Of a stretch of 64,000 nt of DNA, positions 31,484-43,794 are shown in pieces. Numbering within the stretch: the first letter of the stretch is position 1; every line of letters begins with the position of its first letter. The translations under genes were made by a program, and so were the position numbers. Under the pieces are notes generated by a model, which was given only the letters and a program-made list of their open reading frames with translations, searched no databases and was not told where the DNA came from. Origin of the DNA: Hexactinellida sp. DTS-2022 (Eukaryota; Porifera; Hexactinellida); NCBI GenBank assembly GCA_028753945.1, contig JAPNXP010000007.1:1488001-1552000 (forward strand), written 5' to 3'.

Positions 31484-32330
31484 ATCCTAAGAAACAATTT
31501 CAACTCCTTGGGGTAGTGGTTTATACCTTTCAGGGGCTTCGCCATTGAATTCACAACCCCCTCTTCTAGCAAATCCTGGATCCGCCCCTGTATATGATCT
31601 AGTTGTAATTGCCTGTAATTTAAGGATTGTAGAGTACGCGATCTTGAGTATGCGAAATTCGATTAACTGATCATACCCACTGATCTCAGGTCCTAATCTG
31701 CTATTCCAATCTAAGTTGACTAATTCATGAATCATTCAAGAATTACTCAAAATTAATTTTCATAATTTCGGTGGTGTCCACTATCTTTTTGGATATAATT
31801 GCCAATTGTATTATTTTAGGAACCTGAAATGAGTCAAATATTACTGCTACCGCTGGTATTAAATGATCCACAATTGATTGTGAGCACAATGAACATTCAT
31901 GAATAATCAATAATTCTTGCCATTTTCAATGAATTAGTCAACCTAGATTCCAATACGTAGTGATCTATGTATAGCGGAACCTCGATTATCCGAACCGTTT
32001 GGACTTGTTACATCGAGTTCGGATAATATAGGTTGCACTTAATTGAAAAGAAGCACGAGAAAATATGAGAATATCTAGATTGTAATAGGCTATGTTTGAA
32101 CAATAATAGGGCAGCAAGTAGCGGTATCCATGAAGAATATGTTTGCACCCGCTCCTTGTGCTGGATTCGCCCTTGCAGCAAGCCCTGACTATATATTTCA
32201 ACAGGGACCGCAAGGTTGAATACTGAGGTGGGCTCCAAGCTAGGTGAGCTAACCGGGGCCTGTGCCGCGCTAACCGGGGCCTGAGCTGCGCTAATCGGAT
32301 TCCCCCCCTCCTTCCTGGCTACTCCACTGG
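31484..32330. other. Unpaired MITE ends
   Basis: The sequence at 31520-31592, read in reverse, begins CAGGGGCGGATCCAGG, a common hAT MITE end. Positions 31975-32030 hold GGAACCTCGATTATCCGAAC and TTCGGATAATA, typical of pogo/Tigger ends. Positions 32220-32333, in reverse, start CAGTGGAGTAGCCAGG. I could not pair any of these with an opposite end, and the open frames over them are compositional. Confidence 0.45.
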
Positions 32331-32419
32331 TCAGCATACGAAGAAACAGTGAAGTTACTAATCGTGACACCAGTTTGGAGAGTTCTGAAGTTATAGCATA
32401 AAAATTCCAATTTTCCGAA

Positions 32420-32609
32420 TTCACAACTGAAGACTTGAAATTTTCATCACATTAGGATCAAGAGAGTATGTACTATACCACTCTACCAAGATTCTTCTCC
32501 CTGTTATCCAACAACTGTTATGTGATGCAAATAAATATCAGATACTTGAAGACTTAGCATCAGTGGTCGCAGAAACATGCCCTTTACCATCAAAGTCGTT
32601 GGAAGATAA
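32420..32609 (+). pseudogene. Unrecognised coding-like scrap
   Basis: An open frame reads EIFITLGSREYVLYHSTK, PVIQQLLCDANKYQILEDLA and ETCPLPSKSLEDK before TAG at about 32609. Composition and codon use look coding, but I recognise no domain. It may belong with the frame at 33033, with the MITE at 32656 between them. Confidence 0.35.
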
Positions 32610-32655
32610 ATAGTGTCACTTGGATAGGAGAAATTAAATGGACTAACCCTGGTAA

Positions 32656-32940
32656 CATAGGCGCAAAGTTTTACAAGTCTGAGGTTAAAGTTGGGTGGGC
32701 GCGGAGCGAGTGTAGCGAGCGATTTTTTGGGGGTCTGGGAGGCTTGTCCCCCAGGAAAAAATTTATTTCAACAAATGACATTTTTGACAATTATACGTAT
32801 ATTTTACTATCCTAATTATGTTGAACATTTTACTTTTTATCCAGAGGGCACGGTAACACCCTCACCATTAACTTTGCCCCCCTTCAACTTATTACTGGGG
32901 GGGCGCACGCCCCCCCCGCGCCCCCCCGTTTGCGCCACTG
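32656..32940. mobile_element. hAT-type MITE (CAGTGGCGCAAAC ends)
   Basis: A 285-bp element with ends CATAGGCGCAAAG and CAGTGGCGCAAAC, flanked by a perfect CCTGGTAA duplication (32648-32655 and 32941-32948). It holds GAGCGAGTGTAGCGAGCGA, a C/G-run near the right end and no coding capacity. Confidence 0.93.
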
Positions 32941-33032
32941 CCTGGTAAACACATGTTCCGTTAACAATTGAATAACTGCGCTAAGCTTACATATGCAAAC
33001 TCTCTCAAACTCAATTAATTAAATTAGCCATA

Positions 33033-33260
33033 ATGTCAATGTCTCCAGATCTTCAAAGAATTATTCAAATGGTTAAAAGTAGAAAGTTAAATGAATTACG
33101 ATGCTGGATTGCCAACAATATTAGTTTACCACTGGTGGGATCTCAATTTGACTTTTTGGATTCGGTAAAGTTTATTCAAATACTGGAAGATTGTGACTCC
33201 TGCACTAATCATTATAGTGTCCAATATTGGAGTTGTCTCATTCTTCTTGTTCGGAGGTCA
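33033..33260 (+). pseudogene. Unrecognised coding-like ORF start
   Basis: A frame from the Met at 33033 reads MSMSPDLQRIIQMVKSRKLN, ELRCWIANNISLPLVG and FLDSVKFIQILEDCDSC. Beyond about 33260 it enters non-coding repeat Y sequence, so the gene is truncated there. No family was recognised. Confidence 0.35.
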
Positions 33261-33269
33261 TATTTTGAA

Positions 33270-33950
33270 GGGGGGGACCAAATTCTGCATAGGGGACCTA
33301 CTCTGCATAAAAATCTAATTTGCAGAAATTGGTCCCCAGGATCAATTTATGCAAAACATAGCCAGTTAACGGTTATCAAGCTATCAATTCCGGTGGAACC
33401 CACGAATAAGAACATACTTTCAATTAAATTAAATTAATAAACCAAAAAGTAAATTCCAAGTGTACAACAGAACAATCTAATGTCGAAGTCAAGGAGATAT
33501 CCAGGTGCGCTAGACTCTCCTTTGGAGCATGATTTTTGGAAAATTAGAATTTAGGAGCGTGAAAATTCGGAATCCTCTCCTATACCGTAACATTAATTTT
33601 CGATTTAGGCGTATGAAAATTGGTTCAAACCAGGATTAGGATCGTATTTACAAATAGCTGTATAATACGTACACTGGTCGAAGTGTATTCAATTGTATAT
33701 GATTCCATCTATTTTAGAAGCCTTTGAGTTAGGAAAACACATATGGAATACCGAATTTTAACTATTCGAATTCCAAAGTTGCAAACACACAATATTATTG
33801 AACCAATATCCAGTAAAAGTATTCAATAATATCAATTTAGTAATAGTGATTTATGCATTACTATGTGAGACTTGGAATGAAATCTCTAGAGAGGTGAGCT
33901 GTAATAAACCCGAGCTCTAAATAAATTATCTCTTTTTCTTCATCCATGGT
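33270..33950. repeat. Diverged inverted repeat Y, right copy
   Basis: A reverse-complement counterpart of 27230-28080 (GCTATCAATTCCGGTGGAAC, ATTCGAATTCCAAAG and AGGTGAGCTGTAATAAA-like blocks). See the left copy. Confidence 0.6.
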
Positions 33951-34079
33951 TTAGCAAAACATATTTGTTGATTTTAAAAAATGAGGTAACTTCAGTATTC
34001 TGCGTCAGAATTGTTCAATTTTTTGATATTATAACTAATAATAGAGGTTTATTTGGTCAAGCTTTTAGAGAAATGATTA

Positions 34080-34255
34080 GTAGTTATTTCGCGGGTTATA
34101 TTGAGAAAAAGCGAATTTTTGAAAATCTTTGAATATTTTTTTCCCGATACGCGGGGTTATTTTTAAAGGGAAAAAAGCAAATTACCAACCTACTGCCCCG
34201 ATACGAGGGGTGCCCCGATACGCGCATGCCCCGATATGCGGGGTTTTACTGTATA
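34080..34255. other. pogo/Tigger-like MITE end
   Basis: Tandem CCCCGATAYGCG words end in GGGGTTTTACTGTA. The reverse strand, TACAGTAAAACCCCGCATAT, is a classic pogo/Tigger terminus. It abuts P copy D; the other end was not located. Confidence 0.5.
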
Positions 34256-34603
34256 ATAGCATTCTATACATAAGGAAATGGTGCTGATTGATGGACTTGG
34301 ACGAGGGATTGGTTAGGTCAGTCAAATTAATTTTCGTGAAGCCTATTTACTGCTGGCATTTAGCATTGTACACCCTAAACTAACCACTATAATTCATTCT
34401 ACACCAATTTGCACAAAAAATGGTATTAAGGAAGAAATGTCGAAAACTTGTGATTATCAAATTTTTCTCCAATCATAATATTTATATATTATTTTACTAC
34501 TTAGTTTAAAAGTTTTTAAAAACACTGTTAAATTCATTTCACGACACTTCTCTTCATCAGAAACGTTCCCCAACGGTACAATTCATTTGAAACTTCTAAT
34601 AGC

Positions 34604-37184
34604 ATGTCTTGTGTTGTCCCAGGCTGCAAGTCTAATTATAAAAGCCAAGATGAGTCTACCTCCGCTTTTCATTTCCCAAGAGACCCGAAGTTACTTGAAG
34701 AATGGTTCAGGGCAATTCCACGGCCACGGAAGGACTATGAAACCAACAAGCAGATGAGGGTAAGTATCTATAATTTCCATTTATTGATTGCCATATTTAC
34801 ATTAGTTTCTTTAGGTATACATTCGTCATTTCAAAGAAGATGACATCGAAAGGACCATATCCTACAATGACGGGGTTCGTACTGTTACAGTTTCCAGAGC
34901 GAGAATAGCTCTGAAGAAGACAGCAGTACCCAGCATTTTCCCAAATGTCCTTCCTATCTTTCTGAATTCAATTCCAAGGCAAAGAGACTATGCCTAGATG
35001 ACAAAGAACGACTGCTGATGGAATCTGCATACTCCAAGAGCATAACTGATAACGAAGAAACGGTGGATAAGTTCCTAGTTAATTCATATTCTGATCTTCT
35101 TTCTAAGCTAAATTTAATCGACCTACCAAACGGCTGGATAACTAATGTGTCTAATAACACCCCTTTATCTTTTATAAAAATCGTTATTTTAGAAACCGGA
35201 CCTTTCATCGACCGATCTGTATTAGTTAACGATGATTTGTACATCAAAGCATTTGATAATAAAAACGTCACCATTCCGATCTCGCGAATTTTTATTAATG
35301 ACACTCGCCAAGTTGAGACCATCCTCGATGAAGTAGATACATTTTCACTCTTACTTCAAACTATTATCTCTCAAACTGAATGTTCTATTAACAAGCATAT
35401 AAAACTTGCTATCCATCAACTCGAAAGTGCAATTAAGCTTGTTGATGGTGACTCGATAGACCTAGAGTCCTAGACATAGATTATTACATGCAGTAGCGAA
35501 TATTTCATTCCACTTTTTAGTTGGGCAACTGAGAAATTTGATAAATCCTAAAAGTTGTCGACGGTATAATATTTTAACTCAAGTATTTTCACTAAAAATT
35601 CATGGAATATCACCTGCATGTTACCGACTTATTCAATCATCCAATTGCTTAATCTTGCCTCACGAGAGAAATTTGATTGGTATAAAAAACACTCTGGATA
35701 TTGTAGGTGATTACTTTCATATTTTAAAGGAAATAACTTCCAAATTTAGCCATAGGGAACGCCATTTGATACTTCAAATGGACGAAGTTCACATCCGTAG
35801 TGATGCTTCATATAAATGAGGTAAAGTTTTGGGCACCATCGACAACCCTAGCGACCCACCCACAACTGTGTTTTCAATGATGATTTCCAGTCTTATGAAA
35901 AGGTTTTCCACCATTGTTTTCTGATTCCGTTAGGGTCTTCCTCCGCGGCTGATTTATATCCAATTATTACAAAAATAATTGGTGATATAGAGAGTTGTGA
36001 TTTATTTGTTGAGGCAATATGTACCGCTAATTATCCTTTAAATATCAGTGTATTTAAATTATTTTCATATGACGCGAAAATATTGCAACCGCGAGTTGTA
36101 CATATATCCATGTAACCCAATGCGCAACCTTATTTTATTCTTTGACATAGTCCACGTTATGAAATCAATTCGTAATAACTGGTTAAATTTAAGACTTTGA
36201 GAAAACTTTTATTTATCCTGATTTTGAGACTTGCACCGATGATATTCCACTACCAGTAATCATACAATCTACTCAGCTTAAAGTTTATATACCTGTTGCT
36301 AATATTATTTTGGATCCGAAGGAATTGACTAAGTTAAAATACCCTCCAATATTCTTTGCAGCATTTGACGACCTCAGAACCTTATTTAAAGCTGAAATTT
36401 TTTCCATAATTAAGAGAGCCCCCAAACTAAGATCAAAAGCATGTTGGCCATCTCATTTAGAGCGACAAAATGTAAACTTAGCTCTTAAGATCTTTCATTA
36501 ATCAACAGCAGCGGGGCTCTCTAGTTTCTATAATGAGAATTCAACAAATGAAAATCGCCATATCGTCAAATTCATACATTTGATAAATAAAATCTGGAAC
36601 ATTTTCAATGTTAATTGGGTCGGAAAATATATTCGCTTCAACAATCCAAATTTTGCCCCGCTTCGCTTGAACTATCCGAGATTATCCCTTTTGGACCATG
36701 TAGTTAAATGGCTGGATTGTTGGAAATTACTTCCCACGTCTAGAGGGAAGCTTACACCAAAACATTCACTAGTTTTAGACATATTTGTATTGCCCATCTC
36801 TCTTAGTACAAAGATTGACCCTTGAACGCGGTTTTGAATATTTGCTGACGTCTCGAATACAAAATGACCCATTAGAACATCATTTCGGGCTAATGTCTGG
36901 TTCAAACTATATAATATCTTACTGTCAAATTTTTGGAGAGTAAACTTCGACTTCAATTATCTAATCTCCTAAATTTTTAACATAAATCAACAGTCTGATA
37001 AAATATCTCTTAAAGAATATTTGAAAGATTTACACAGGAGGACGATGAAGAAATGCACCCAGAGTTTGATTTTGAGTATGTTACAAGTGCAAACCCTCTA
37101 TTTGATAATTCGCAAATTGAATGCCTAAATTATGTAACTGGGTATGCAATCTTTTCGTACCTTAAAAATTCTAAAGAATGTCGA
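34604..37184 (+). pseudogene. P/THAP9-type transposase, copy D, 5' part
   Basis: The Met at 34604 opens a THAP domain (MSCVVPGCKSNY, FHFPRDPKLLEEWFRAI). A 55-bp phase-0 intron (34760-34814, GTAAGT...TTTAG) joins KQMR to VYIRHFKEDDIERTI, completing the zinc ligand region with a Cys changed to Arg in the usual C-x-x-H-F. A 1-bp deletion near 34946 follows. The catalytic region is recognisable but degraded: QMDEVHIRSDASYK then TGA (near 35770-35820), FDIVHVMKSIRNNW (near 36140) and NDPLEHHFG (near 36865). The frame reaches NSKECR at 37184, where the Ginger-like element enters. It is inactive. Confidence 0.83.
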
Positions 37185-38129
37185 TGTTGCAGTCAAAGTT
37201 CGTTTTCAGTCAAAACGCGAACTGACTAGTCAAAACGCGTTTCGATTGAAAAGTCAGTCAAAGTGCGTTTACTTATGAATAATATATATCATTATTTTGC
37301 TTTAATTAAAACATGTATAGATAATTATGTAACATTATTTTAATACCTTCAGTATTTATAAAGAATATAAGAGCCCTTCGGTCTCTCATGTGAGTTTTAT
37401 TAATAATCTACAGATTAACGTTTATCCATTTTCCCACCTTTTTTAATTAAAATAAATTATAATTATAATTATACAAGTTATAAATCCCCTCCAATACATT
37501 AGAATGTTATTCTAAAATATTAAAATATATTAATGTTTGATGTTAGTATAGCTAGATGTTTTATTGTAATATCTTTTGATTGTAATACATTTGATCTACT
37601 TTGTGTGCAATAAAATATACATATTCAAAATAGAAATTTCATTCTCAAAGCAGGAAATATTTTACGTTCTTAGACAATTAAAGTGTTACTCATTTGTATT
37701 GTTACAAGTGCCTTTGATTTTAGATGAAGTCAATATTCGGGAATGGTATATAAATGTGAGACTAGATTTCCTATTTATTCAATCATATAATTGACACATT
37801 GCCCAATTCTTGTACTAAAATGTAAAGTCATGAATTGCAATTTACAAATCTTGTAAATGCCAACAACAACATAAACAACGTTCTCCTATCGCGAGAACAG
37901 ATCTCGGAGATCGTTAATATCTTCTCTGCGCCATGTTCCACTTCTTCTGCAGCAGCTAGACAGCGATTCTACAGGATACAGAAAAAGTACACCTTAAAAA
38001 CATACCCAATCCTGTCAGATACTGTATCACAGTAGTTCTGATACATCTACGCTGCTTCGAGTTGTAGCGAAGGAAGAGCTTTTTGACGTATTCTCCAGCG
38101 TACACTGTGAAGGTGGGAAGCATCTAGGG

Positions 38130-40730
38130 CAGGGGTTCTTAACCTGGGGTAAATTTTACGATGGTGGGGGGTAAATAGAATTATCTCACAAATTTAGGAT
38201 ACCTAGCCTAGAAGTGCTTTTAAAAACTACAGCTCATTTAAAATAAGACCACAATTTGTGTTCAAATTCAACTATTCCTTTTAGAAAAGAATGGTCTGCA
38301 TATTATGAAAACATTACTAATTATTTTGCCATCGATTATTCTTATTGTATTATAATTGCCTCTTTGTGACCATTTTCTGCTGTGTTTGGATATTAATATA
38401 TCTTAAATTCCTAATACTATTATGTTCTATCAGCATAAATTTTATATCCCAAGTGAAATCTCAATTGCCAAATTTGTCTCCAGCATCTAAAATACCCTCT
38501 GGAGTTTCCAGGCTCATATTGAATTTTCACCAATTGTTTGTAAACCTAAAAAAATATTCATAATAAAAATTTCTAAATGCGAAATTCGGATCAGTATACT
38601 TGTTTACCTATATTTACACTTAGAAGTTACTGTATCTCAAAGTATAAGTGGGGTTTCTATTCCCTTATGACTTTCATACAACCCGGACAAACAAAACAAC
38701 ATTCGAGTTAGATTATCAATAATAATGTTTTAGTTTGCAGACTCTAGTTATGTGAAGAAAAGAAATTATGACGATTCTTATGTTCAGTTCGGCTTCGATT
38801 TCATAGTTTTGGATGGTTTTGAAAAACCTAAATGCATTTTTTGCTCAAAAGTGTTAGGAAATGGGTCATTGAAACCGTCCATTTTGAGGCAGCACCTACA
38901 GTCAAGTATCCAAGTGAATCCAACTACAGTAATGAAGAATTCAGGATCAAAAGAGCTCGGATCCGTGCTGAAGGAACACTTGCAAACCACGGGTTTCTCC
39001 CAGAACATAAAGTAGCTCTGGAAGCATCCTACACTGTAGCTTTTAAAATTGCGAAAGCAAAAAAGGATCACACAATTGGTGAGACTCTCGTCAAACCGTG
39101 TGCATTAGAAATGATGAGGTTGATAATTGGTGAGGAGGCTCGACGCAAAATTCAAAAGATTCCTTTGTCCAATGATACTATTCGAAAACGAATAGGAGAC
39201 ATGTCCCTTGATATTAGGGAGCAAGTTGTTGCGGAAATTCGATCGAGTCCTTCAAGAATCAGTCTTCAATTGGATGAATCCACTGATGTTTCAAACTTTT
39301 CGCAGCTGTTAGTCTTCTCTCGTTATATTCACGAAGGAGATTTGAAGGAGGAATTTCTGGTGTGTGAATCCCTGGAGTCGACAACGAAAGCTATCGACGT
39401 GTTTGAAAAGTTGGAGGGACTTTTTGAACAAAACCAAATCACTTGGGATAATGTTGGATCTTTGTGTACAGATGGTGCCCCAGCAATGATGGGAGTTCAA
39501 GTGGATTCACCACTTTAGTAAAAGAGAGAGCTCCTCATGTGATCTCTACCCACTGCGTACTTCATCGGCATGCATTGGCTTCAAAAACTCTTCCACAATA
39601 CTTAAAGTATGTGTTGGCCAAAGTAGTTGAATGTGTCAACTATATCCGAAATCGTGCTCTGAATCATCGTCTTTTCACAAATTGTGTGACGAGCTTGGTT
39701 CGCATTATTCAGTGTTGTTGTACCACACTGAAGTGCGATGGCTTTCGCGAGGACTTATGCTTTCTCGAATCTTTGATCTTCATGTTGAGATGGGTATATT
39801 TTTTCGTGACAAAGGGTCATATTTGTCAGAACTTTTCGAAGATTCTAAATTCATTACTGCAATGGCCTATTTGTCTGATATATTTGCATTGCTCAATCGG
39901 GTAAACTTGGCAATGCAGGGTAATACCGTCACAATTCTAGAAGCTTCAGAAAAGTTGCAGGCATTTCAAACCAAACTTGAGCTATGGGCAATTCGGATTG
40001 AAAAGAAGAATTTTGCTACTTTTTATAATCTGGATGGTATCTGTAATCCAGATTTTTTGTCTAGGCTGACCTCATTGAAGAAATAGCTGCCATTTGCGTG
40101 CTCTCAAGAGTAGTTTTAATAATTATTTCTCGATCGGGATGATCTCCACGGGAGACTGGATTACCAGGCCTTTCATAACAAAATTGAGTGAAGTATACGA
40201 TGATGATCCAGGGAAAGATGAACTGATTGAAATGCAATCTTCAGCAGCTCTTCGGCACAGGTTTGAAGTGGAGACACCAGGAAAACTCCGGGGAAGCTTG
40301 ATTGAAGCTTATCCACTACTATCTCAACGTGCATTCAATGTAATCGTACCCTTTGTAACCACTTATCTATGCGAATCAGGCTTTTCAGCTCTCGACACTA
40401 TGAAGACGAAAGCACGTTCTCGTTTGTTCCCCGATGATGACATGCGAGTGTCTCGATCCACAACATTACCAAGAATTCAGCTTTTGGTGAATAGCAAACA
40501 ATTTCAGCGCTCAAACTAAGAGTTGTCATTGGTTTATAGAAAAATAGTAATAATATAGTTCTCTAATTCACATATCATAGTATTTTATGTGCTAATTTGT
40601 TATATACTATATATGGCGCGCAATAAACATTCGTAATTGAACATTTTGTCAGGATAAAAATCTCGGAGGTAAATGGGCACTACTCACCTAGGACAAGGGG
40701 TAAATGGCTAAAAAAGGTTAAGAACCACTG
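38130..40730 (+). mobile_element. hAT (Charlie-like) transposon
   Basis: A 2601-bp element with ends CAGGGGTTCTTAACCTGGGG and CAGTGGTTCTTAACCT, flanked by a perfect ATCTAGGG duplication (38122-38129 and 40731-40738). It contains a single transposase gene in the same direction as the host integrase. It is the only full-length hAT element in the window, but its TIRs do not match those of the MITEs listed. Confidence 0.95.
38752..40519 (+). pseudogene. hAT transposase (ZBED5/SCAND3-like)
   Basis: A splice acceptor just upstream (TTTGCAG near 38739) suggests an earlier exon. A BED-type zinc finger (PKCIFCSKV ... LRQHL) comes first, then a 1-bp shift near 38900. Next are LQLDESTDVSNFSQLLVF (first catalytic Asp), LCTDGAPAMMG (second Asp), frameshifts near 39505 and 39630, and VRWLSRGLMLSRIFDL (RW motif). 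A stop ends the frame at 40086. After it, TTYLCESGFSAL and KARSRL hold the catalytic Glu and hAT dimerisation region to 40519. It is near full length with about three frameshifts and a stop, so recent but dead. Confidence 0.88.
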
Positions 40731-41821
40731 ATCTAGGGAGAGATCGAATGGTTATCGAACTTAAAAAGCGATATTGTGGATACTCGAAGGCCATAGTACA
40801 AGATTATGTCAACCTCTGTCAAGAGTGTCAACTTAAGAAAGGCAAAAAGTCTCTTAAAGGCACCACTGTTAAACCGATACACAGTCCAGATTTTGCATCG
40901 AGCGGTCAAGTTGATTTAATAGATTTCCAGAACACGGATCAAGCTAAAAGACCTTATAATTTTCTTTTGGTGTACCAAGATCACCATACTAAGTTCGTAG
41001 TCCTTCGTCCGCTAATTCATAAATCTACTGAAGAAGTATCCCGTACCCCCTTTGAGATATTCTGTCTCATCGATTCACCTCACATTCTCCAAAGTGATAA
41101 TGGTAGAGAGTTTAAGAACATAGATCTAGCTACCATGATAAGAGACTTGTGGCCGGAGTGCAAAATTATTCATGGTAAACCCAGGCATCCCCAGTCACAA
41201 GGGTCCGTGGAGAGAGTGAACCAAGAAATCAAACGCGTGATCGGTTCCCTAATGAGACAAGCGAATGATGACTGCTGGGTTAAGTACAATCCAATTGTAC
41301 AGCACTCAATCAACACTAGCCCTCATTCAACCTTACAGGGCAATAGCCCTTATCGCGTATTATTTGGAAGGGAACCTGTGAAAGGCATGGGAGATTTCGG
41401 AATTCCCGATGAAATGGCAGGTGACGTTACTACGGAGGAAGGAATGATAACGTAAGTTTACTATACAACTTAGATATACTGTATTTAAATATTTAGAAAT
41501 TATGTCATTAGATTACTTCAACACGCTGAAGAAATGGAGAATCAGGCTATCAATTATCCGTCTGAGTTTGAAGAACCACAGACAGATACTGAAAGTCCAG
41601 TTTATTCACCATATTCTGCCAACTATTCAGGTGTTCATGACTCACCACGAGAGTTGCACGATTCTCCGGACTCCTATATGAGGGACATCAGTCAAACGTG
41701 TTTTAATGCACAACAGTCTGAGCTGGGCGCTGTTAATTACGACATACCTTTACCTTGTTCTTCAGGATACACTCATAACAGCGAGTACAACCCTTTCCAA
41801 TACATTTCATCCAGGTATGCT

Positions 41822-41993
41822 GGAAATGGTTCGAAAAACCAAAACCGGAAATAGTTCGAATTTTTAGTGTTGCTGCACCATGGATATGAGAAAATCCCGG
41901 CTTGAATCCATGGTCCAACAATACAAAAATGAAATTCGAACTATTTCCTTTTTTGTTCGAACTATTTCCTTTAAAAAAAATCGAACCATTTCC
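41822..41993. mobile_element. Small foldback in the integrase linker
   Basis: Inverted ends GGAAATGGTTCGA and its complement enclose repeated GGAAATAGTTCGAA and two inverted CCATGGAT copies. It interrupts the low-complexity linker of the integrase gene. I see no clear target-site duplication. Confidence 0.65.
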
Positions 41994-42574
41994 GCATTAC
42001 CTTCATCCATTCTACCAGAAACTCCATATACCAGCCCGCTGTTCTCTAATCCACCAGCTATGAGTTTCAAATCAATACCAAACTACATGTGTCCACCTAC
42101 TAAATCTGAGTTTACTCCTACATTAGAAGCGTCTACGTACTTACCATTCGAACCTCTCCCTCTCTCTCTCTCCCAGAAGAATCCAGTCTGGTCCCATTAG
42201 ACCCACGCTGTGCTGTTTGCAACGAAGCTTGCAGCAACGCTCATGCCTGTCCTGACTGCAGCAAGTCAGTTCATGTCATCTGCGGACATGCAGTTGACGG
42301 TGTCGAGGGATATGGATCTCCAGTGTACTGCAATTCTTGTTGGCTACACAAGAGGGAAATAGTTATCCATAAGAGCAGAGAAAGCTCCAAGGGTGGGCAA
42401 TCTAAACAGATTGATCGTATGGGTAAACAGTCGCAAAAAAAGGTCCATACTTTCGATGTCGGGGATAAAATTGTATTAAATATACCCGAAGTCGACAAGA
42501 GATCACCTTTCAACCCACCAAATCACAGTGGGAATTTCGATGGAAATAGGATAAAATTATCATTCTCTTGAAAC

Positions 42575-43420
42575 TTGAATTCGTGGTTACCACTGAATTC
42601 AGAATATCAAATAACCTAGTAATGCATGATTACATTCTGATCGAAGAAATATTTTGGTTGTTATGACTATTCAAAGATTGGATTTTTGACAATTGGAATG
42701 TCTATTTTGCGGTTATAGAAAGTTACTAATGCTTCATTGCAGATTTTGAGAACACTGTTCTTGAGAATGACTTCTCTTTTGAATATTCTGATATACATTA
42801 TTTAATTATATATATTAGATATCATAACAACATCTCAGTATAAATTGATTATGGGATGTAGCTAACGGAAAATATACGATTCGGACAATAAATTCTTGCT
42901 TAGTCCCCAAGATGGCAAATATCGTGTCCAGGCTCATGCGGGTTTTTGAGTGTTTTTAATATAAAGTAGACATATTTATCTTCAATATAAACAAAATTCC
43001 AGATGCGCAAAAATTTGCCCACAGATATTTACTTTTAATATTAATTAATATATTAAGATAAGTGATTTAATTATTAATTATACTCCTTCAATTAAAATTA
43101 TTTTCTATGCATAACCAGGAAGCTTTTGAATTTCTTAACTCGAATCCAGTGAGTTATGGATTACGATTAATTAGATTCTGACTAATATCAAACAATTCGG
43201 TGTCAATTTGATGAATTAAAGTTTAGCAGGGAGCTGAACTATCGGCAAATTAGTGGAAACATACTTTACATACTCAGATCTCAACAATATTGTCAAAACT
43301 GGGTTCTACTAGCTCTAAAAGCGAGGTGATGTAATATTCTTATAAAAAAGTTTCTAAATGCGCGAAAAGGCGCGACGTGGGTAACTTAATAACTTTGAAC
43401 CATATATATTAGTATTTTTG
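42575..43420. other. No gene recognised
   Basis: AT-rich interior of the Ginger-like element between its zinc-finger exon and repeat Z. Confidence 0.4.
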
Positions 43421-43424
43421 AAAA

Positions 43425-43675
43425 ATTATACCTTGTTGAAGAATTATAATCAATAATCATGGGTGAACAATAAAAATTTGTTAACAAACCTAAATATAAT
43501 TAATGACAGAATTAACATGAATTGTCTAGAACTACGTTTAGGAGACTACATACATCACTTTTGATAATGCCATTCGGTTTGCAGCTACCTATAACCTATA
43601 TGTCAATAATACTTCATTAGAGTAGTATATCTATCATAGTTTTCCTATTTCCACTTACACCCCTGAAAATTCCCA
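43425..43675 (-). repeat. Dispersed repeat Z, copy 2
   Basis: A reverse-complement copy of 29645-29890. It supplies the empty site for the MITE at 28960. Confidence 0.7.
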
Positions 43676-43794
43676 CTGTGCAAATATTCTTGGTGTTATC
43701 CTTACTCGTTCACAAGAGGGGTTTTATCGCATCGGACAAAGTCAGGAAGAATAAATCGACTTTACATTGGAACGGAATTCGATCTGACACACGG

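Larger units (their letters stand above)
37835..42571 (+). pseudogene. KRBA2-like integrase transposase of the Ginger-like element
   Basis: N-terminal frame LSREQISEIVNIFSAP to about 38035, then RVVAKEELFDVFSSVHCEGG. The hAT element at 38130-40730 interrupts at KHL/GRDRM; removing it restores the HHCC zinc motif (VHCEGGKH ... LCQEC). The integrase core keeps all three catalytic acids: QVDLIDFQ, LQSDNGREF and GSVERVNQEIK. A 45-bp intron (41452-41496) joins GMIT to NYVIRLLQHAEE. A low-complexity linker, broken by a foldback at 41822-41993, leads to a Cys-rich finger (CAVCNEACSNAHACPDCSKS ... GYGSPVYCNSC, 42206-42340) and a basic tail (DVGDKIVLNIPEVDK). Apart from the insertions and a few shifts, the integrase core is well preserved. 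Confidence 0.82.

Noticed and set aside
38130..40730. The hAT at 38130 as the source of the surrounding MITEs
   Set aside because: Its ends (CAGKGGTTCTTAACCT) differ from those of all the MITEs listed, so it is not their direct parent.
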